Source of the DNA: Stenotrophomonas sp. SAM-B | GTDB lineage: Bacteria > Pseudomonadota > Gammaproteobacteria > Xanthomonadales > Xanthomonadaceae | Reading direction: 5' to 3' | DNA length: 64,000 nt | Assembly (NCBI RefSeq): GCF_013387485.1 | Contig: NZ_JABBXB010000005.1 | Coordinates: forward strand, 62,001-126,000 | In this document: positions 9,327 to 17,987 of the stretch, piece after piece | How the letters are laid out: each line of letters opens with the position of its first letter | How positions within the stretch are numbered: the stretch's first letter is position 1 | Notes under the pieces: model-generated | Seen by the model: the letters and a program-made list of their open reading frames with translations, nothing else | Told to the model about the DNA's origin: nothing | The model's database searches: none | Made by a program: the position numbers and the translations under genes

Positions 9327-10685
9327 ATGGGTGATTTCATCGGATCCGTCTGGTGGATGATCGTCAGCCTTGGCCTGCTGGTGACCTTCCACGAGTTCGG
9401 TCATTACTGGGTCGCCCGCCGTTGCGGGATCAAGGTGCTGCGCTTCTCTGTCGGTTTCGGCAAGCCGCTGTGGTCGCGCCGCAACCGCGCCGGCACCGAA
9501 TTCGCGATCGCCGCCATCCCGCTGGGCGGCTACGTGAAGATGCTCGATGAACGCGAGGTCGAGGTACACCCGGCCGAGCGCGGCCAGGCCTTCAACCACA
9601 AGACCGTGTGGCAGCGGATCGCGGTGGTCGCCGCGGGCCCGGCCGCCAACCTGATCCTGTGCATCGCCCTGCTCTGGGCGATGTTCGTGATCGGCAAGCA
9701 GGATTACTCGGCCACCATCGGCCGTACCACGGGCATGGCCCAGATCGCCGGGCTGCAGCCGGGCGACCGCGTGGTCAAGGTGGATGGCCGCAGCGTGGCC
9801 ACCGCCGGTGAAGCCAGCATGGCGCTGACCACCGCGGCGATGGACCGTCACGATGCCAAGGTCGAGGTCCTGGACGGCCTGGACCAGGTGCAGACCCGCA
9901 CCCTGCCCCTCTCGCAGCTGCCGGCCGGCTTCGATGAACGCCGTGTTCCCCAGCTGACCGGGCTGAGCTGGCAGTTCTGGCTGCAGCCGGCGCTGGTCGA
10001 CAAGGTCCTGCCCGAGGCGGCCGCCCAAGGGGTGCTGCTGCCGGGCGACCTGATCGTGGCCGTGGACGGCCAGCGCATCGAAGGCGCCGACCAGGTTCCG
10101 GCGCAGATCGCCGCGCTGGGCCAGCGCGGCGGCCCCGGCATGATCGACGTCCTGCGCGGCGGCGAGCGGCTGGCGCTGGAGATCACCCCCCGCCAGGGCG
10201 TGGACGGCCGCGGCCAGCCCACCTGGCAGATCGGCATCGGCTTCCCCGAGAGCCATGCCCCGGCGTATGACGCCGAACTCAAGTTCGGGCCGTTTGCGGC
10301 GGTCCCGGTGGCCCTGCGCGAAACCGCCCGGATGGCGGGCGATTCGCTGGGCATGATGCGCCGCATCGTCACCGGCAACGCCTCGCTGCAGAACATCTCC
10401 GGCCCGGTCACCATTGCCCGGGTCGCCAATGTCTCGGCCAAACGCGGCCTGGACTGGTTCCTGTATTTCCTGGCCCTGCTGTCGCTGAGCCTGTGCATCA
10501 TCAACCTGTTGCCCATCCCCATCTTGGACGGCGGGCACCTGCTGTATTACCTTATCGAGTTGGTCAAGGGCAGCCCGCTGAGCGAGCGCGCCATGGCTGC
10601 CGGGCAGTATGTGGGCCTGGCGCTGCTGGCCGGGCTGATGGGATTGGCGTTCTACAACGACATCCTCGGCCTGGTCCCGCGATGA
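9327..10685 (+). CDS. rseP: site-2 intramembrane metalloprotease RseP
   Basis: Inner-membrane zinc protease that cuts the anti-sigma factor RseA to release sigma-E during envelope stress and also clears signal peptide remnants. The HEFGH zinc motif is in the first membrane segment (residues 22-26); the third ligand lies in LLPIPILDGGHLL near the C-terminus. Two PDZ domains fall between (GLQPGDRVVKVDG and LPGDLIVAVDGQRIEG). I chose ATG 9327 (452 aa); an in-frame GTG at 9315 would add four residues. It sits directly before bamA, whose product is itself part of the sigma-E regulon in related bacteria. Confidence 0.95.
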   Translation: MGDFIGSVWWMIVSLGLLVTFHEFGHYWVARRCGIKVLRFSVGFGKPLWSRRNRAGTEFAIAAIPLGGYVKMLDEREVEVHPAERGQAFNHKTVWQRIAVVAAGPAANLILCIALLWAMFVIGKQDYSATIGRTTGMAQIAGLQPGDRVVKVDGRSVATAGEASMALTTAAMDRHDAKVEVLDGLDQVQTRTLPLSQLPAGFDERRVPQLTGLSWQFWLQPALVDKVLPEAAAQGVLLPGDLIVAVDGQRIEGADQVPAQIAALGQRGGPGMIDVLRGGERLALEITPRQGVDGRGQPTWQIGIGFPESHAPAYDAELKFGPFAAVPVALRETARMAGDSLGMMRRIVTGNASLQNISGPVTIARVANVSAKRGLDWFLYFLALLSLSLCIINLLPIPILDGGHLLYYLIELVKGSPLSERAMAAGQYVGLALLAGLMGLAFYNDILGLVPR

Positions 10686-10758
10686 ACTTTTTTCCTTTTG
10701 TCGTCGTCTTATGCGCCGGCATCCCGCAATGTTGAAATCGACTCCAACCGGACGTGAC

Positions 10759-13125
10759 ATGACGCGACTCCCCAATCGCCGCCTGCTGGCCCTCGCACTC
10801 GTTGCCGGTTTCGGCGCGCCCGCCCTGGCGCAGGCAGCCGAGCCCTTCACCGTCAGCGACATCCGCGTGGATGGTCTGCAGCGCATCACCTCCGGTACCG
10901 TGTTCACCTACCTGCCGGTGGAACGTGGCGACACCATCACCGACAACAAGGTCGGTGAAACCATCCGTGCGCTGTACAAGACCGGCTTCTTCGAAGACGT
11001 CCAGCTCAACCGCCAGGGCGACATCCTCGTGGTCACGGTCAAGGAACGCCCGGCGATCAACAAGTTGACCGTCACCGGCAACAAGGACATCAAGAGCGAC
11101 CAGCTGCTCAAGGGCCTGAGCGACATCGGCCTGACCGAGGGCGGCACCTTCGATCGCCTGAGCCTGGACCGCGTGACCCAGGAACTGCGCCGCCAGTACA
11201 ACGACCGTGGCAAGTACAACGTGGACATCACCCCGACGGTGAGCCCGCTGGACCGCAACCGCGTCGACATCGCCATCGCGATCAAGGAAGGCAAGGCCGC
11301 CAAGATCCAGCACGTCAACCTGGTCGGCACCGAGAAGTTCCCGGCCAAGGACATCCTGGAAACCTGGGAATCCAAGGAGCACAACTGGGCTTCGTGGTAC
11401 CGCCGCGATGACCAGTACTCCAAGGAAAAGCTGTCCGGCGACCTTGAAAAGCTCAACGGCTGGTACCTGGACCGCGGCTACGTGGATTTCAGCATCGACT
11501 CCACCCAGGTCTCGATCAGTCCCGACAAGCGCGACATGTTCATCACCGCCGGCGTGACCGAGGGTGAGCAGTACAAGATCTCCGAGATCAAGGTCACCGG
11601 CGACACCATCCTCCCGCAGGAAGATGTCGAGCGCATGGTGATCCAGAAGTCCGGCGACACGTTCTCGCGTGCGCTGCTGGAATTCAGCTCGGACCAGATC
11701 ACCAATTCGCTGTCCAACATCGGCTACGCGTTCGCCAAGGTGAACCCGATCCCGACCAGCAACCGTGCCGACCGCACGGTGGCCATCAACATGCAGGTCG
11801 TTCCCGGCCCGCGCGTGTCGGTGCGCCGCATCACCTTCAAGGGCAACACCCGCACCTCGGACGAAGTGCTGCGTCGTGAAATGCGCCAGTTCGAGAACAG
11901 CTGGTACTCGCAGGCCGCGATCGACCGTTCCAAGATCCGTCTGCAGCGCCTGGGCTACTTCGAATCGGTGGACGTGGAAACGCCGCCGGTCACCGGCAGC
12001 AACGACCAGGTCGACGTGGTCTACAACGTCAAGGAAACCACCTCGGGCAGCTTCGTGTTCGGCCTGGGCTACTCGCAGTCCTACGGCATGACCACCTCGG
12101 TGCAGCTGTCGCAGAACAACTTCCTCGGCGGCGGCAACCGCGTGTCGGTCGAAGCGTCGCGCAGCAGCTACCTGCAGCGTTACGGCTTCTCCTACACCAA
12201 TCCGTACTTCACCGATGACGGCGTCTCGCTGGGCTACAACCTGTCCTGGCGCGAACTGGATTACTCCGACTTCAACACCGCGCAGTACAACAGCACCAAC
12301 GGTGCCGCGCAGGTGGTGTTCGGCGTGCCGATCACCGAGAACGACACCGTCTCGCTGATGGTGGGCATCGACAGCAACCAGATCACCACCTACCAAGGCT
12401 CGACCCCGCAGGCGATCATCGATTACATCGACGCCATCGGCCAGCGCACGTTCCATTCGTGGCGCACCGAGCTGGGCTGGGCGCGCGACACCCGCAACGA
12501 CTACTTCATGCCGACCCGAGGTACCTACCAGCGCGTCGGCCTGGAAACCACGCTGCCGGGTTCGACCGTCGAGTACTACAAGCTGAACTACCAGTTCTCC
12601 AAGTACTGGCCGATCATCCCGCAGCTGGTCATCAACACCCGCGCCGAAGTCGGCTACGGCGACAGCTACGGCAATGACACCACCCGCGTGATCACCAACC
12701 CGGATGGCAGCACCCGCGTGGTCACCGCGACGGGCCTGCCGTTCTACGAGAACTTCTACGCCGGTGGTACCAACTCAGTACGTGGTTTCGAGGACAACAC
12801 CCTCGGCCCGCGTTCGGAACCGACCCTGAGCTACAACCGCGGCCAGCCGCTGGGTGGCTCGCTGAAGACCGTCGGTTCGGTCGAAGCCTACTTCCCGCGC
12901 CTGTTCGACAGCCCGTCGGCCCGCATCTCGGCCTTCGTGGACTTCGGCAACGTCTACACCGGCGTGGACAACTTCAAGGCCAACGAACTGCGCGTGTCCA
13001 CCGGTGTGGCCCTGCTGTGGCGCGCCCCGGTCGGCCCGATCTCGATCAGCTACGCCTTCCCGCTCAAGAAGGAAGACGGCGACGAGGTGGAGCGCCTGCA
13101 GTTCACGTTCGGCGGTCAGTTCTGA
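10759..13125 (+). CDS. bamA: outer membrane assembly factor BamA
   Basis: The Omp85 core of the BAM complex that folds beta-barrel proteins into the outer membrane. The ATG at 10759 gives a clean signal peptide (cleavage after ALAQA), then five POTRA domains (about residues 28-420, beginning FTVSDIRVDGLQRI) and a C-terminal 16-stranded barrel from about residue 425 (SGSFVFGLGYS). The conserved VRGF lid-lock motif (GGTNSVRGF) and a terminal aromatic (GGQF) are present. 788 aa. In-frame ATGs at 10711 and 10729 are possible but would put extra residues before the signal peptide. The skp gene that often follows bamA is absent here. Confidence 0.97.
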   Translation: MTRLPNRRLLALALVAGFGAPALAQAAEPFTVSDIRVDGLQRITSGTVFTYLPVERGDTITDNKVGETIRALYKTGFFEDVQLNRQGDILVVTVKERPAINKLTVTGNKDIKSDQLLKGLSDIGLTEGGTFDRLSLDRVTQELRRQYNDRGKYNVDITPTVSPLDRNRVDIAIAIKEGKAAKIQHVNLVGTEKFPAKDILETWESKEHNWASWYRRDDQYSKEKLSGDLEKLNGWYLDRGYVDFSIDSTQVSISPDKRDMFITAGVTEGEQYKISEIKVTGDTILPQEDVERMVIQKSGDTFSRALLEFSSDQITNSLSNIGYAFAKVNPIPTSNRADRTVAINMQVVPGPRVSVRRITFKGNTRTSDEVLRREMRQFENSWYSQAAIDRSKIRLQRLGYFESVDVETPPVTGSNDQVDVVYNVKETTSGSFVFGLGYSQSYGMTTSVQLSQNNFLGGGNRVSVEASRSSYLQRYGFSYTNPYFTDDGVSLGYNLSWRELDYSDFNTAQYNSTNGAAQVVFGVPITENDTVSLMVGIDSNQITTYQGSTPQAIIDYIDAIGQRTFHSWRTELGWARDTRNDYFMPTRGTYQRVGLETTLPGSTVEYYKLNYQFSKYWPIIPQLVINTRAEVGYGDSYGNDTTRVITNPDGSTRVVTATGLPFYENFYAGGTNSVRGFEDNTLGPRSEPTLSYNRGQPLGGSLKTVGSVEAYFPRLFDSPSARISAFVDFGNVYTGVDNFKANELRVSTGVALLWRAPVGPISISYAFPLKKEDGDEVERLQFTFGGQF

Positions 13126-13226
13126 CGAACTGCTTCGCAGTTCGTCCGCGCATTCCACCTCATCCCCGCGCCTTCGGCGCGCCCCCTTCAACAGAAGGGG
13201 GCTCTCCACCAGACGCGGTACGCATT

Positions 13227-13255
13227 CGCCGGGCTTTGCCCGGCGTTTTCGTTTT
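13227..13255 (+). terminator. rho-independent terminator after bamA
   Basis: Perfect 8-bp stem CGCCGGGC/GCCCGGCG with a TTT loop, followed by TTTTCGTTTT. It separates the rseP-bamA transcript from lpxD. Confidence 0.8.
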
Positions 13256-13293
13256 GGGGACGGGACCGATTGGGGGAAGGGTTTTCGCTTTGG

Positions 13294-13318
13294 GTAGGTG
13301 CCGACCGTTGGTCGGCAC
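13294..13318 (+). repeat. SMAG-like REP element, plus orientation
   Basis: GTAG head (13294-13297) followed by the perfect 9-bp stem GTGCCGACC / GGTCGGCAC with a GTT loop. Same form as the element at 26269 and, reversed, at 26237 and 50553. Confidence 0.75.
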
Positions 13319-13338
13319 GAACGTCCGGGATCAACGAG

Positions 13339-13361
13339 AGCCGGCCAGCGGCCGGCACTAC
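13339..13361 (-). repeat. SMAG-like REP element, minus orientation
   Basis: Read on the minus strand it starts GTAG (13361-13358), then TGCCGGCC-GCT-GGCCGGC. It faces the element at 13294 with about 20 bp between them, an inverted dimer as is common for REP families. Confidence 0.75.
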
Positions 13362-13416
13362 CCTGCCGCGCGCGGGTTGAACCGTCGGGGGTCGTGGCGG
13401 GTAACCCTGGCCAAGG

Positions 13417-13480
13417 ACCGTTGGGCCGCATGGATGCGGCCCACGAGCCCCCATGGATGGGTTCACGGCGCGTCCTGGAC
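13417..13480. repeat. longer palindromic repeat, different family
   Basis: Contains GGGCCGCATGGATGCGGCCC, a near-perfect 20-bp palindrome (about 13422-13442), then CCCCATGGATGGGTTCA and GGCGCGTCC. I recognise the general form from Xanthomonadaceae intergenic regions, but this is pattern memory, not a search. Confidence 0.45.
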
Positions 13481-13603
13481 GGGGCTACCCGCCATGACCC
13501 CGCGCGATAGCAACCGAAGCGCCACGCCGCAGCAAACCGACCAAGACACCCGAAAGCCCCCGCCCCGCATGACCGTTTCGGCAGCACACGGTAAACTCCC
13601 CCG

Positions 13604-14626
13604 GTGAACACTCCTACCTATACCGCCCAGCAACTCGCCGAGCAGTTTGGCCTGCAGGTCCATGGTGATGGCAGCACTGCCATCCATGGCGTGGCTACGC
13701 TCGCCCATGCCGGCCCCGGCCAGCTCACCTTCCTGGCCAACCCGCGCTACCGCGCGCAGCTGGCCGACAGCCAGGCCGCGATCGTCGTGCTGCGCGCCGA
13801 GGATGCCGAGGCCGCGCCGGGCGCCGCCCTGGTCGCCAAGGACCCGTACACCACGTTCGCCAAGATCGCCGCCCTGTTCGACATCGCACCGCCGCGCGCC
13901 CCGGGCATCCACCCCAGCGCCTGCATCGATCCGGACGCACAGGTCGCCGCCAGCGCCCACATCGGCCCGTTCGTGACCATCGGCGCCCGCAGCGTCGTCG
14001 GCGAGAACTGCATCGTCGGCCCCGGCAGCATCATCGGTGAAGACTGCACCCTGGAAAACGGCTGCGAACTGATCGCCCGCGTGACCCTGGTCACCCGCGT
14101 CAAGCTCGGCAAGCGCGTGCGCATCCATCCCGGCGCCGTGCTCGGCGCCGACGGGTTCGGCCTGGCCATGGATGCCGGCCACTGGATCAAGGTGCCCCAG
14201 CTCGGCGGCGTGCGCATCGGCGACGACTGCGAGATCGGCGCCAACACCTGCGTCGACCGTGGCGCGCTGGAAGATACCGTCCTCGAAAACGACGTGCGCC
14301 TGGACAACCTCGTGCAGGTCGCCCACAACGTACAGATCGGCGCCCACTCGGCCATCGCCGGCTGCACCGGCATCGCCGGCAGCGCCAAGATCGGCCGCTA
14401 CTGCCTGCTCGGCGGTGCCGTCGGCGTCGTCGGTCACCTGGAAATCTGCGACAAGGTCGTCATCACCGGCAAGTCGGTGGTGCGCAACTCCATTCACGAG
14501 CCGGGCGAGTACTCCTCCGGCACCCCACTGACCGACAACCGCACGTGGCGTAAAAACGCCGCGCGCTTCAAGCAGCTCGATGCGCTCGCCCGGCGCATCC
14601 TGTCTGTGAGCAAGGAGAAGGAATGA
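13604..14626 (+). CDS. lpxD: UDP-3-O-(3-hydroxyacyl)glucosamine N-acyltransferase
   Basis: Third step of lipid A synthesis: transfers a second hydroxyacyl chain from acyl-ACP to the glucosamine amine. GTG start at 13604; N-terminal uridine-binding domain (residues 1-100), then left-handed beta-helix hexapeptide repeats (GIHPSACIDPDAQVAASAHIGPF onwards) and a C-terminal helix. The catalytic His is in NLVQVAHNVQIG. 340 aa (E. coli 341). Its stop overlaps the fabZ start by 4 bp, so translation is probably coupled. Confidence 0.96.
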   Translation: MNTPTYTAQQLAEQFGLQVHGDGSTAIHGVATLAHAGPGQLTFLANPRYRAQLADSQAAIVVLRAEDAEAAPGAALVAKDPYTTFAKIAALFDIAPPRAPGIHPSACIDPDAQVAASAHIGPFVTIGARSVVGENCIVGPGSIIGEDCTLENGCELIARVTLVTRVKLGKRVRIHPGAVLGADGFGLAMDAGHWIKVPQLGGVRIGDDCEIGANTCVDRGALEDTVLENDVRLDNLVQVAHNVQIGAHSAIAGCTGIAGSAKIGRYCLLGGAVGVVGHLEICDKVVITGKSVVRNSIHEPGEYSSGTPLTDNRTWRKNAARFKQLDALARRILSVSKEKE

Positions 14627-15078
14627 GCAACAACCAGAATCTGCCGGACATCAACCAGATCCAGCAGTTGATCCCGCACCGCTATCCGTTCCTGCTGGTG
14701 GACAAGGTGATCTCGCTCGATTTCGAGAACCGGAAGATCGTCGCCACCAAGAACGTCAGCATCAACGAGCCGTTCTTCCAGGGCCACTTCCCGGGCCAGC
14801 CGATCATGCCCGGCGTGCTGATCATCGAAGCCATGGCGCAGGCCGGCGGCGTGCTGACCCAGCTCACCCTGGGCCGCGATGCGCAGTCCAAGCTGTTCTA
14901 CATGGTCAAGGTCGACAAGGCCCGCTTCAGCAAGCAGGTCGTGCCCGGCGACGTGCTGGAGATGCACGTGGAGATCAAGCGCGTGATCCGCAACATGGCG
15001 GTGTACGACTGCGTGGCCAAGGTCGATGGCGAGATCGTCGCCTGCGCCGAAGTGCTGTGCGCCGGCACCCGCGAATGA
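14623..15078 (+). CDS. fabZ: 3-hydroxyacyl-ACP dehydratase FabZ
   Basis: Removes water from 3-hydroxyacyl-ACP in fatty acid elongation. It competes with LpxA/LpxD for hydroxymyristoyl-ACP, which explains its place among the lpx genes. Hot-dog fold with the [12 protein letters not shown] opening, catalytic His in [15 protein letters not shown] and catalytic Glu in [11 protein letters not shown]. 151 aa (E. coli 151). Start overlaps lpxD; lpxA follows after 19 bp. Confidence 0.97.
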   Translation: MSNNQNLPDINQIQQLIPHRYPFLLVDKVISLDFENRKIVATKNVSINEPFFQGHFPGQPIMPGVLIIEAMAQAGGVLTQLTLGRDAQSKLFYMVKVDKARFSKQVVPGDVLEMHVEIKRVIRNMAVYDCVAKVDGEIVACAEVLCAGTRE

Positions 15079-15097
15079 TCCAGGCAGGAGGACTGCA

Positions 15098-15889
15098 ATG
15101 AGCGACAACGCCCCTCTCATCCACCCCACCGCGGTCATCGACCCGTCGGCGACGCTGGCTGCGGATGTGCGCGTGGGTGCGTTCTGCCTGATCGGCGCGG
15201 ACGTGGAGATCGGTGCCGGCACCGAGATCGGCCCACACTGCTCGATCCATGGCCCGACCCGGATCGGCCGCAACAATCGTTTCATCGGCCATGCCGCGAT
15301 CGGTGGCGAGCCGCAGGACAAGAAGTACAAAGGCGAGCGCACCGAACTGGTGATCGGCGATGACAACGTCATCCGCGAGTTCGTCACCATCAACCGCGGC
15401 ACCGTCGGTGGCGGCGGCGTCACCACGGTCGGCAACGACAACTGGATGCTGGCCTACACCCACGTCGCGCACGACTGCCACGTCGGCGACCACTGCGTGT
15501 TCTCCAACAACACCACGCTGGCCGGCCACGTCACCGTCGGCGACTACGTGATCATCAGCGGCTTCGCCGGTGCCCACCAGTTCTGCCGCATCGGTGCCCA
15601 CGCCTTCCTCGGCATGGGTGCACTGACCAACGGCGACGTTCCGCCGTTCACCATGGTCGGCAGCGACACCCTGGGCCGCCCGCGCGGGATCAACAGCGAA
15701 GGCCTCAAGCGCCGCGGCTTCGATGCCGAGCGCATCGCCAGCATCAAGCGCGCCTACCGCACCCTGTACGTGGCCGGCCTGCCGCTGGCCGAGGCCAAGG
15801 TGCAGCTGGCCGAACAGGCCACCCACAGCGCCGACGTGAAGGACCTGCTGGACTTCATCGAAAGCGCCGAGAGGCCCCTGCTGCGATGA
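15098..15889 (+). CDS. lpxA: UDP-N-acetylglucosamine acyltransferase
   Basis: First step of lipid A synthesis, acylating the 3-hydroxyl of UDP-GlcNAc. Left-handed beta-helix built from hexapeptide repeats from residue 7 ([22 protein letters not shown]), catalytic His in [14 protein letters not shown], and the C-terminal helical domain with [11 protein letters not shown] 15098 has CAGGAGG upstream and gives 263 aa (E. coli 262). The stop overlaps the lpxB start (ATGA). Confidence 0.97.
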   Translation: MSDNAPLIHPTAVIDPSATLAADVRVGAFCLIGADVEIGAGTEIGPHCSIHGPTRIGRNNRFIGHAAIGGEPQDKKYKGERTELVIGDDNVIREFVTINRGTVGGGGVTTVGNDNWMLAYTHVAHDCHVGDHCVFSNNTTLAGHVTVGDYVIISGFAGAHQFCRIGAHAFLGMGALTNGDVPPFTMVGSDTLGRPRGINSEGLKRRGFDAERIASIKRAYRTLYVAGLPLAEAKVQLAEQATHSADVKDLLDFIESAERPLLR

Positions 15890-17166
15890 CGGGTCCAGGC
15901 GGGCACACCCCGGGCATCACGACCGCCGAGATCATTCCGCTCGCCGCGATGGCGACCAGCGTCGAACAGACGCTGGCCGTGCGCACCTCCGACCGGCCGG
16001 TGCGGATCGCACTGGTCGCCGGTGAAGCCTCCGGCGACCTGCTCGGTGCCGGCCTGGTCCGCGAACTGCGCCTGCGCTTCCCCCATGCCGAATTCGCCGG
16101 CATCGGCGGCGATGCCATGCGCAGCGCCGGCTGCCAGACCTGGTTCGACGCCAGCGAACTGGCGGTGATGGGGCTGACCGAAATCCTCCGCCACCTGCCG
16201 CGCCTGCTCAAACTGCGTCGCGAGTTCCGCGCGCGTGCCCTCGAGTGGCAGCCGGATGTGTTCATCGGCATCGACGCACCCGACTTCAACCTCGGCGTGG
16301 AGCGCTGGCTGAAGGACCGCGGCATCCGCACCGTCCACTACGTCAGCCCCTCGGTCTGGGCCTGGCGCGAGAAGCGTGCCGAGAAGATCGGTGCCAGCGC
16401 CGACCTGGTGCTGTGCCTGTTCCCGATGGAACCGCCGATCTACGCCAGGCACGGCGTCGATGCCCGCTTCGTCGGCCACCCGATGGCCGATGACATCCCC
16501 CTGCACAACGACCGCGAAGAAGCGCGTGCCGAGCTCGGCCTGCCCTCCAACGCGAAGGTGCTGGCGGTACTGCCCGGCAGCCGCCTGGGTGAAATCAGCA
16601 AGCTCGGTGAACCGTTCTTCGAAGCCGCCTGGCAGGTTTCCGAACGCATCCCCGGCCTGCACGTGGTGGTCCCGGCCGCCAACGCCGCCTGCCGCCAGCT
16701 GATCAGCGAACAGCTCTCCGCCTCGGCCCTGCCGGTCGCGCACTCGCACCTGCTCGACGGCAACGCGCGTACCGCGATGATCGCCGCCGACGTGGTCGTG
16801 CTCGCCTCGGGCACCGCCACGCTGGAGACCATGCTGGTCAAACGCCCGATGGTGGTCGGCTACCGCGTCGCCGAACTGACCTACCGCATCGTCAAGGCGC
16901 TGGGCCTGCTCAAGGTCGACCGCTTCGCCCTGCCCAACATCCTGGCCGGCAAGGACCTTGCCCCGGAACTGATGCAGCACGACTGCACCCCGGACAAACT
17001 GGCCGCCGCCATCCTGCAGTGGTTCGACCACCCGCAGCGCGTGATCGATCTGCCGGGCACCTACGAGCGCCTGCACCTGCAGCTGCGCCGCGATGCCTCC
17101 GCACGCGCCGCCGATGCCGTCACCGACCTGCTCGAACGCGGCCCCGACCGGCGCCGTGCCACATGA
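15886..17166 (+). CDS. lpxB: lipid-A-disaccharide synthase
   Basis: A GT19 glycosyltransferase that joins UDP-diacylglucosamine and lipid X at the inner face of the membrane. Signatures: [74 protein letters not shown] and [21 protein letters not shown]. The ATG at 15886 gives 426 aa with about 40 residues before the conserved start ([13 protein letters not shown]), so it is longer than E. coli LpxB (382 aa). A start at the internal Met near residue 22 is possible, but the 4-bp overlap with lpxA favours the long form. Confidence 0.95.
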   Translation: MTGPGGHTPGITTAEIIPLAAMATSVEQTLAVRTSDRPVRIALVAGEASGDLLGAGLVRELRLRFPHAEFAGIGGDAMRSAGCQTWFDASELAVMGLTEILRHLPRLLKLRREFRARALEWQPDVFIGIDAPDFNLGVERWLKDRGIRTVHYVSPSVWAWREKRAEKIGASADLVLCLFPMEPPIYARHGVDARFVGHPMADDIPLHNDREEARAELGLPSNAKVLAVLPGSRLGEISKLGEPFFEAAWQVSERIPGLHVVVPAANAACRQLISEQLSASALPVAHSHLLDGNARTAMIAADVVVLASGTATLETMLVKRPMVVGYRVAELTYRIVKALGLLKVDRFALPNILAGKDLAPELMQHDCTPDKLAAAILQWFDHPQRVIDLPGTYERLHLQLRRDASARAADAVTDLLERGPDRRRAT

Positions 17167-17825
17167 GCCGCCGTCACGCCGCAGCCGCCTCGCTGGCCCT
17201 GTTCGACGGCGCTGCCCTGGCCACCGTCGCCCCGCGCTACGTCGCCGGCGTCGATGAAGCCGGCCGCGGCCCGCTGGCCGGCCCGGTCGCCGTCGCCGCC
17301 GTGGTGTTCTGCCCCGACCGCCCGCGCCTCAACGGCCTGGACGACTCCAAGCAGCTCACCGCCGCCCGCCGCGACCAGCTCTACGACAGGATTCTCGACC
17401 GCGCCCTGGCCTGGCACGTGGTGATGGTGGACGTCGGCGAAATCGACGCGCTCAACATCTACCAGGCCACGATGCTCGGCATGCGCCGCGCCGTCGAAGG
17501 CGTCGCCCACGTCGCCCAGTTCGCCCGCATCGACGGCAACGTCGTCCCCAAGGGCCTGCCCTGCCCGGCCCAGGCGCTGATCGGCGGCGACGCCCTCGAC
17601 CGCGCCATCATGGCCGCCTCGATCCTCGCCAAGGTCAGCCGCGACCGCTTCATGCAGTCGCTGCACGATACGCACCCCGAGTACGGCTTCGACCAGCACA
17701 AGGGCTACGGCACCCCCGCCCACCTCGCGGCCCTGCGCAGCCACGGCCCCTGCCCCCAGCACCGCCGCAGCTTCGCCCCCGTGCGCGCGTGCCTGGACGC
17801 CGACCGCAGCAGCGTTCCCGCCTGA
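17163..17825 (+). CDS. rnhB: ribonuclease HII
   Basis: Cuts RNA in RNA-DNA hybrids and single ribonucleotides misincorporated in DNA. The four acidic metal ligands sit in [13 protein letters not shown] (DE), RIDGN (D) and [19 protein letters not shown] (D); LDDSKQL and [16 protein letters not shown] are also conserved. ATG 17163 overlaps the lpxB stop by 4 bp and gives 220 aa (E. coli 198), with an Ala-rich N-terminal stretch. Last gene of the tightly packed lpx run, before dnaE. Confidence 0.95.
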   Translation: MSRRHAAAASLALFDGAALATVAPRYVAGVDEAGRGPLAGPVAVAAVVFCPDRPRLNGLDDSKQLTAARRDQLYDRILDRALAWHVVMVDVGEIDALNIYQATMLGMRRAVEGVAHVAQFARIDGNVVPKGLPCPAQALIGGDALDRAIMAASILAKVSRDRFMQSLHDTHPEYGFDQHKGYGTPAHLAALRSHGPCPQHRRSFAPVRACLDADRSSVPA

Positions 17826-17835
17826 GTGATGCTGT

Positions 17836-17854
17836 TGCCGGGCACAGCCCGGCA
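17836..17854 (+). other. perfect hairpin between rnhB and dnaE
   Basis: TGCCGGGC-ACA-GCCCGGCA, an 8-bp stem 10 bp after the rnhB stop, without a T-run. It could be a processing or pausing site, or a degenerate REP relative lacking the GTAG head. Confidence 0.5.
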
Positions 17855-17987
17855 CGGCCCCAGCGCATGACGGCTGCGACGGGAAACCTGAACCCCACCG
17901 CCAACCCGCGCCCCCGCAACACCCCTGTCAAGCCTTGTTCGCGTGCACCGCCACGGCTACCCTGACCGGGCATCACATTGGTTCGGC

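Larger units (their letters stand above)
13126..13603. other. 478-bp intergenic region between bamA and lpxD
   Basis: No convincing gene. It holds a hairpin right after the bamA stop (GAACTGC-TTC-GCAGTTC, about 13130-13146), a rho-independent terminator, a divergent pair of SMAG-like hairpins, and a longer palindromic repeat. The space corresponds to the place where skp/ompH lies in many other proteobacteria. Confidence 0.7.

Noticed and set aside
13017..13607. Open frames in the bamA-lpxD gap
   Set aside because: They run through hairpin repeats and a terminator and show no conserved protein pattern.
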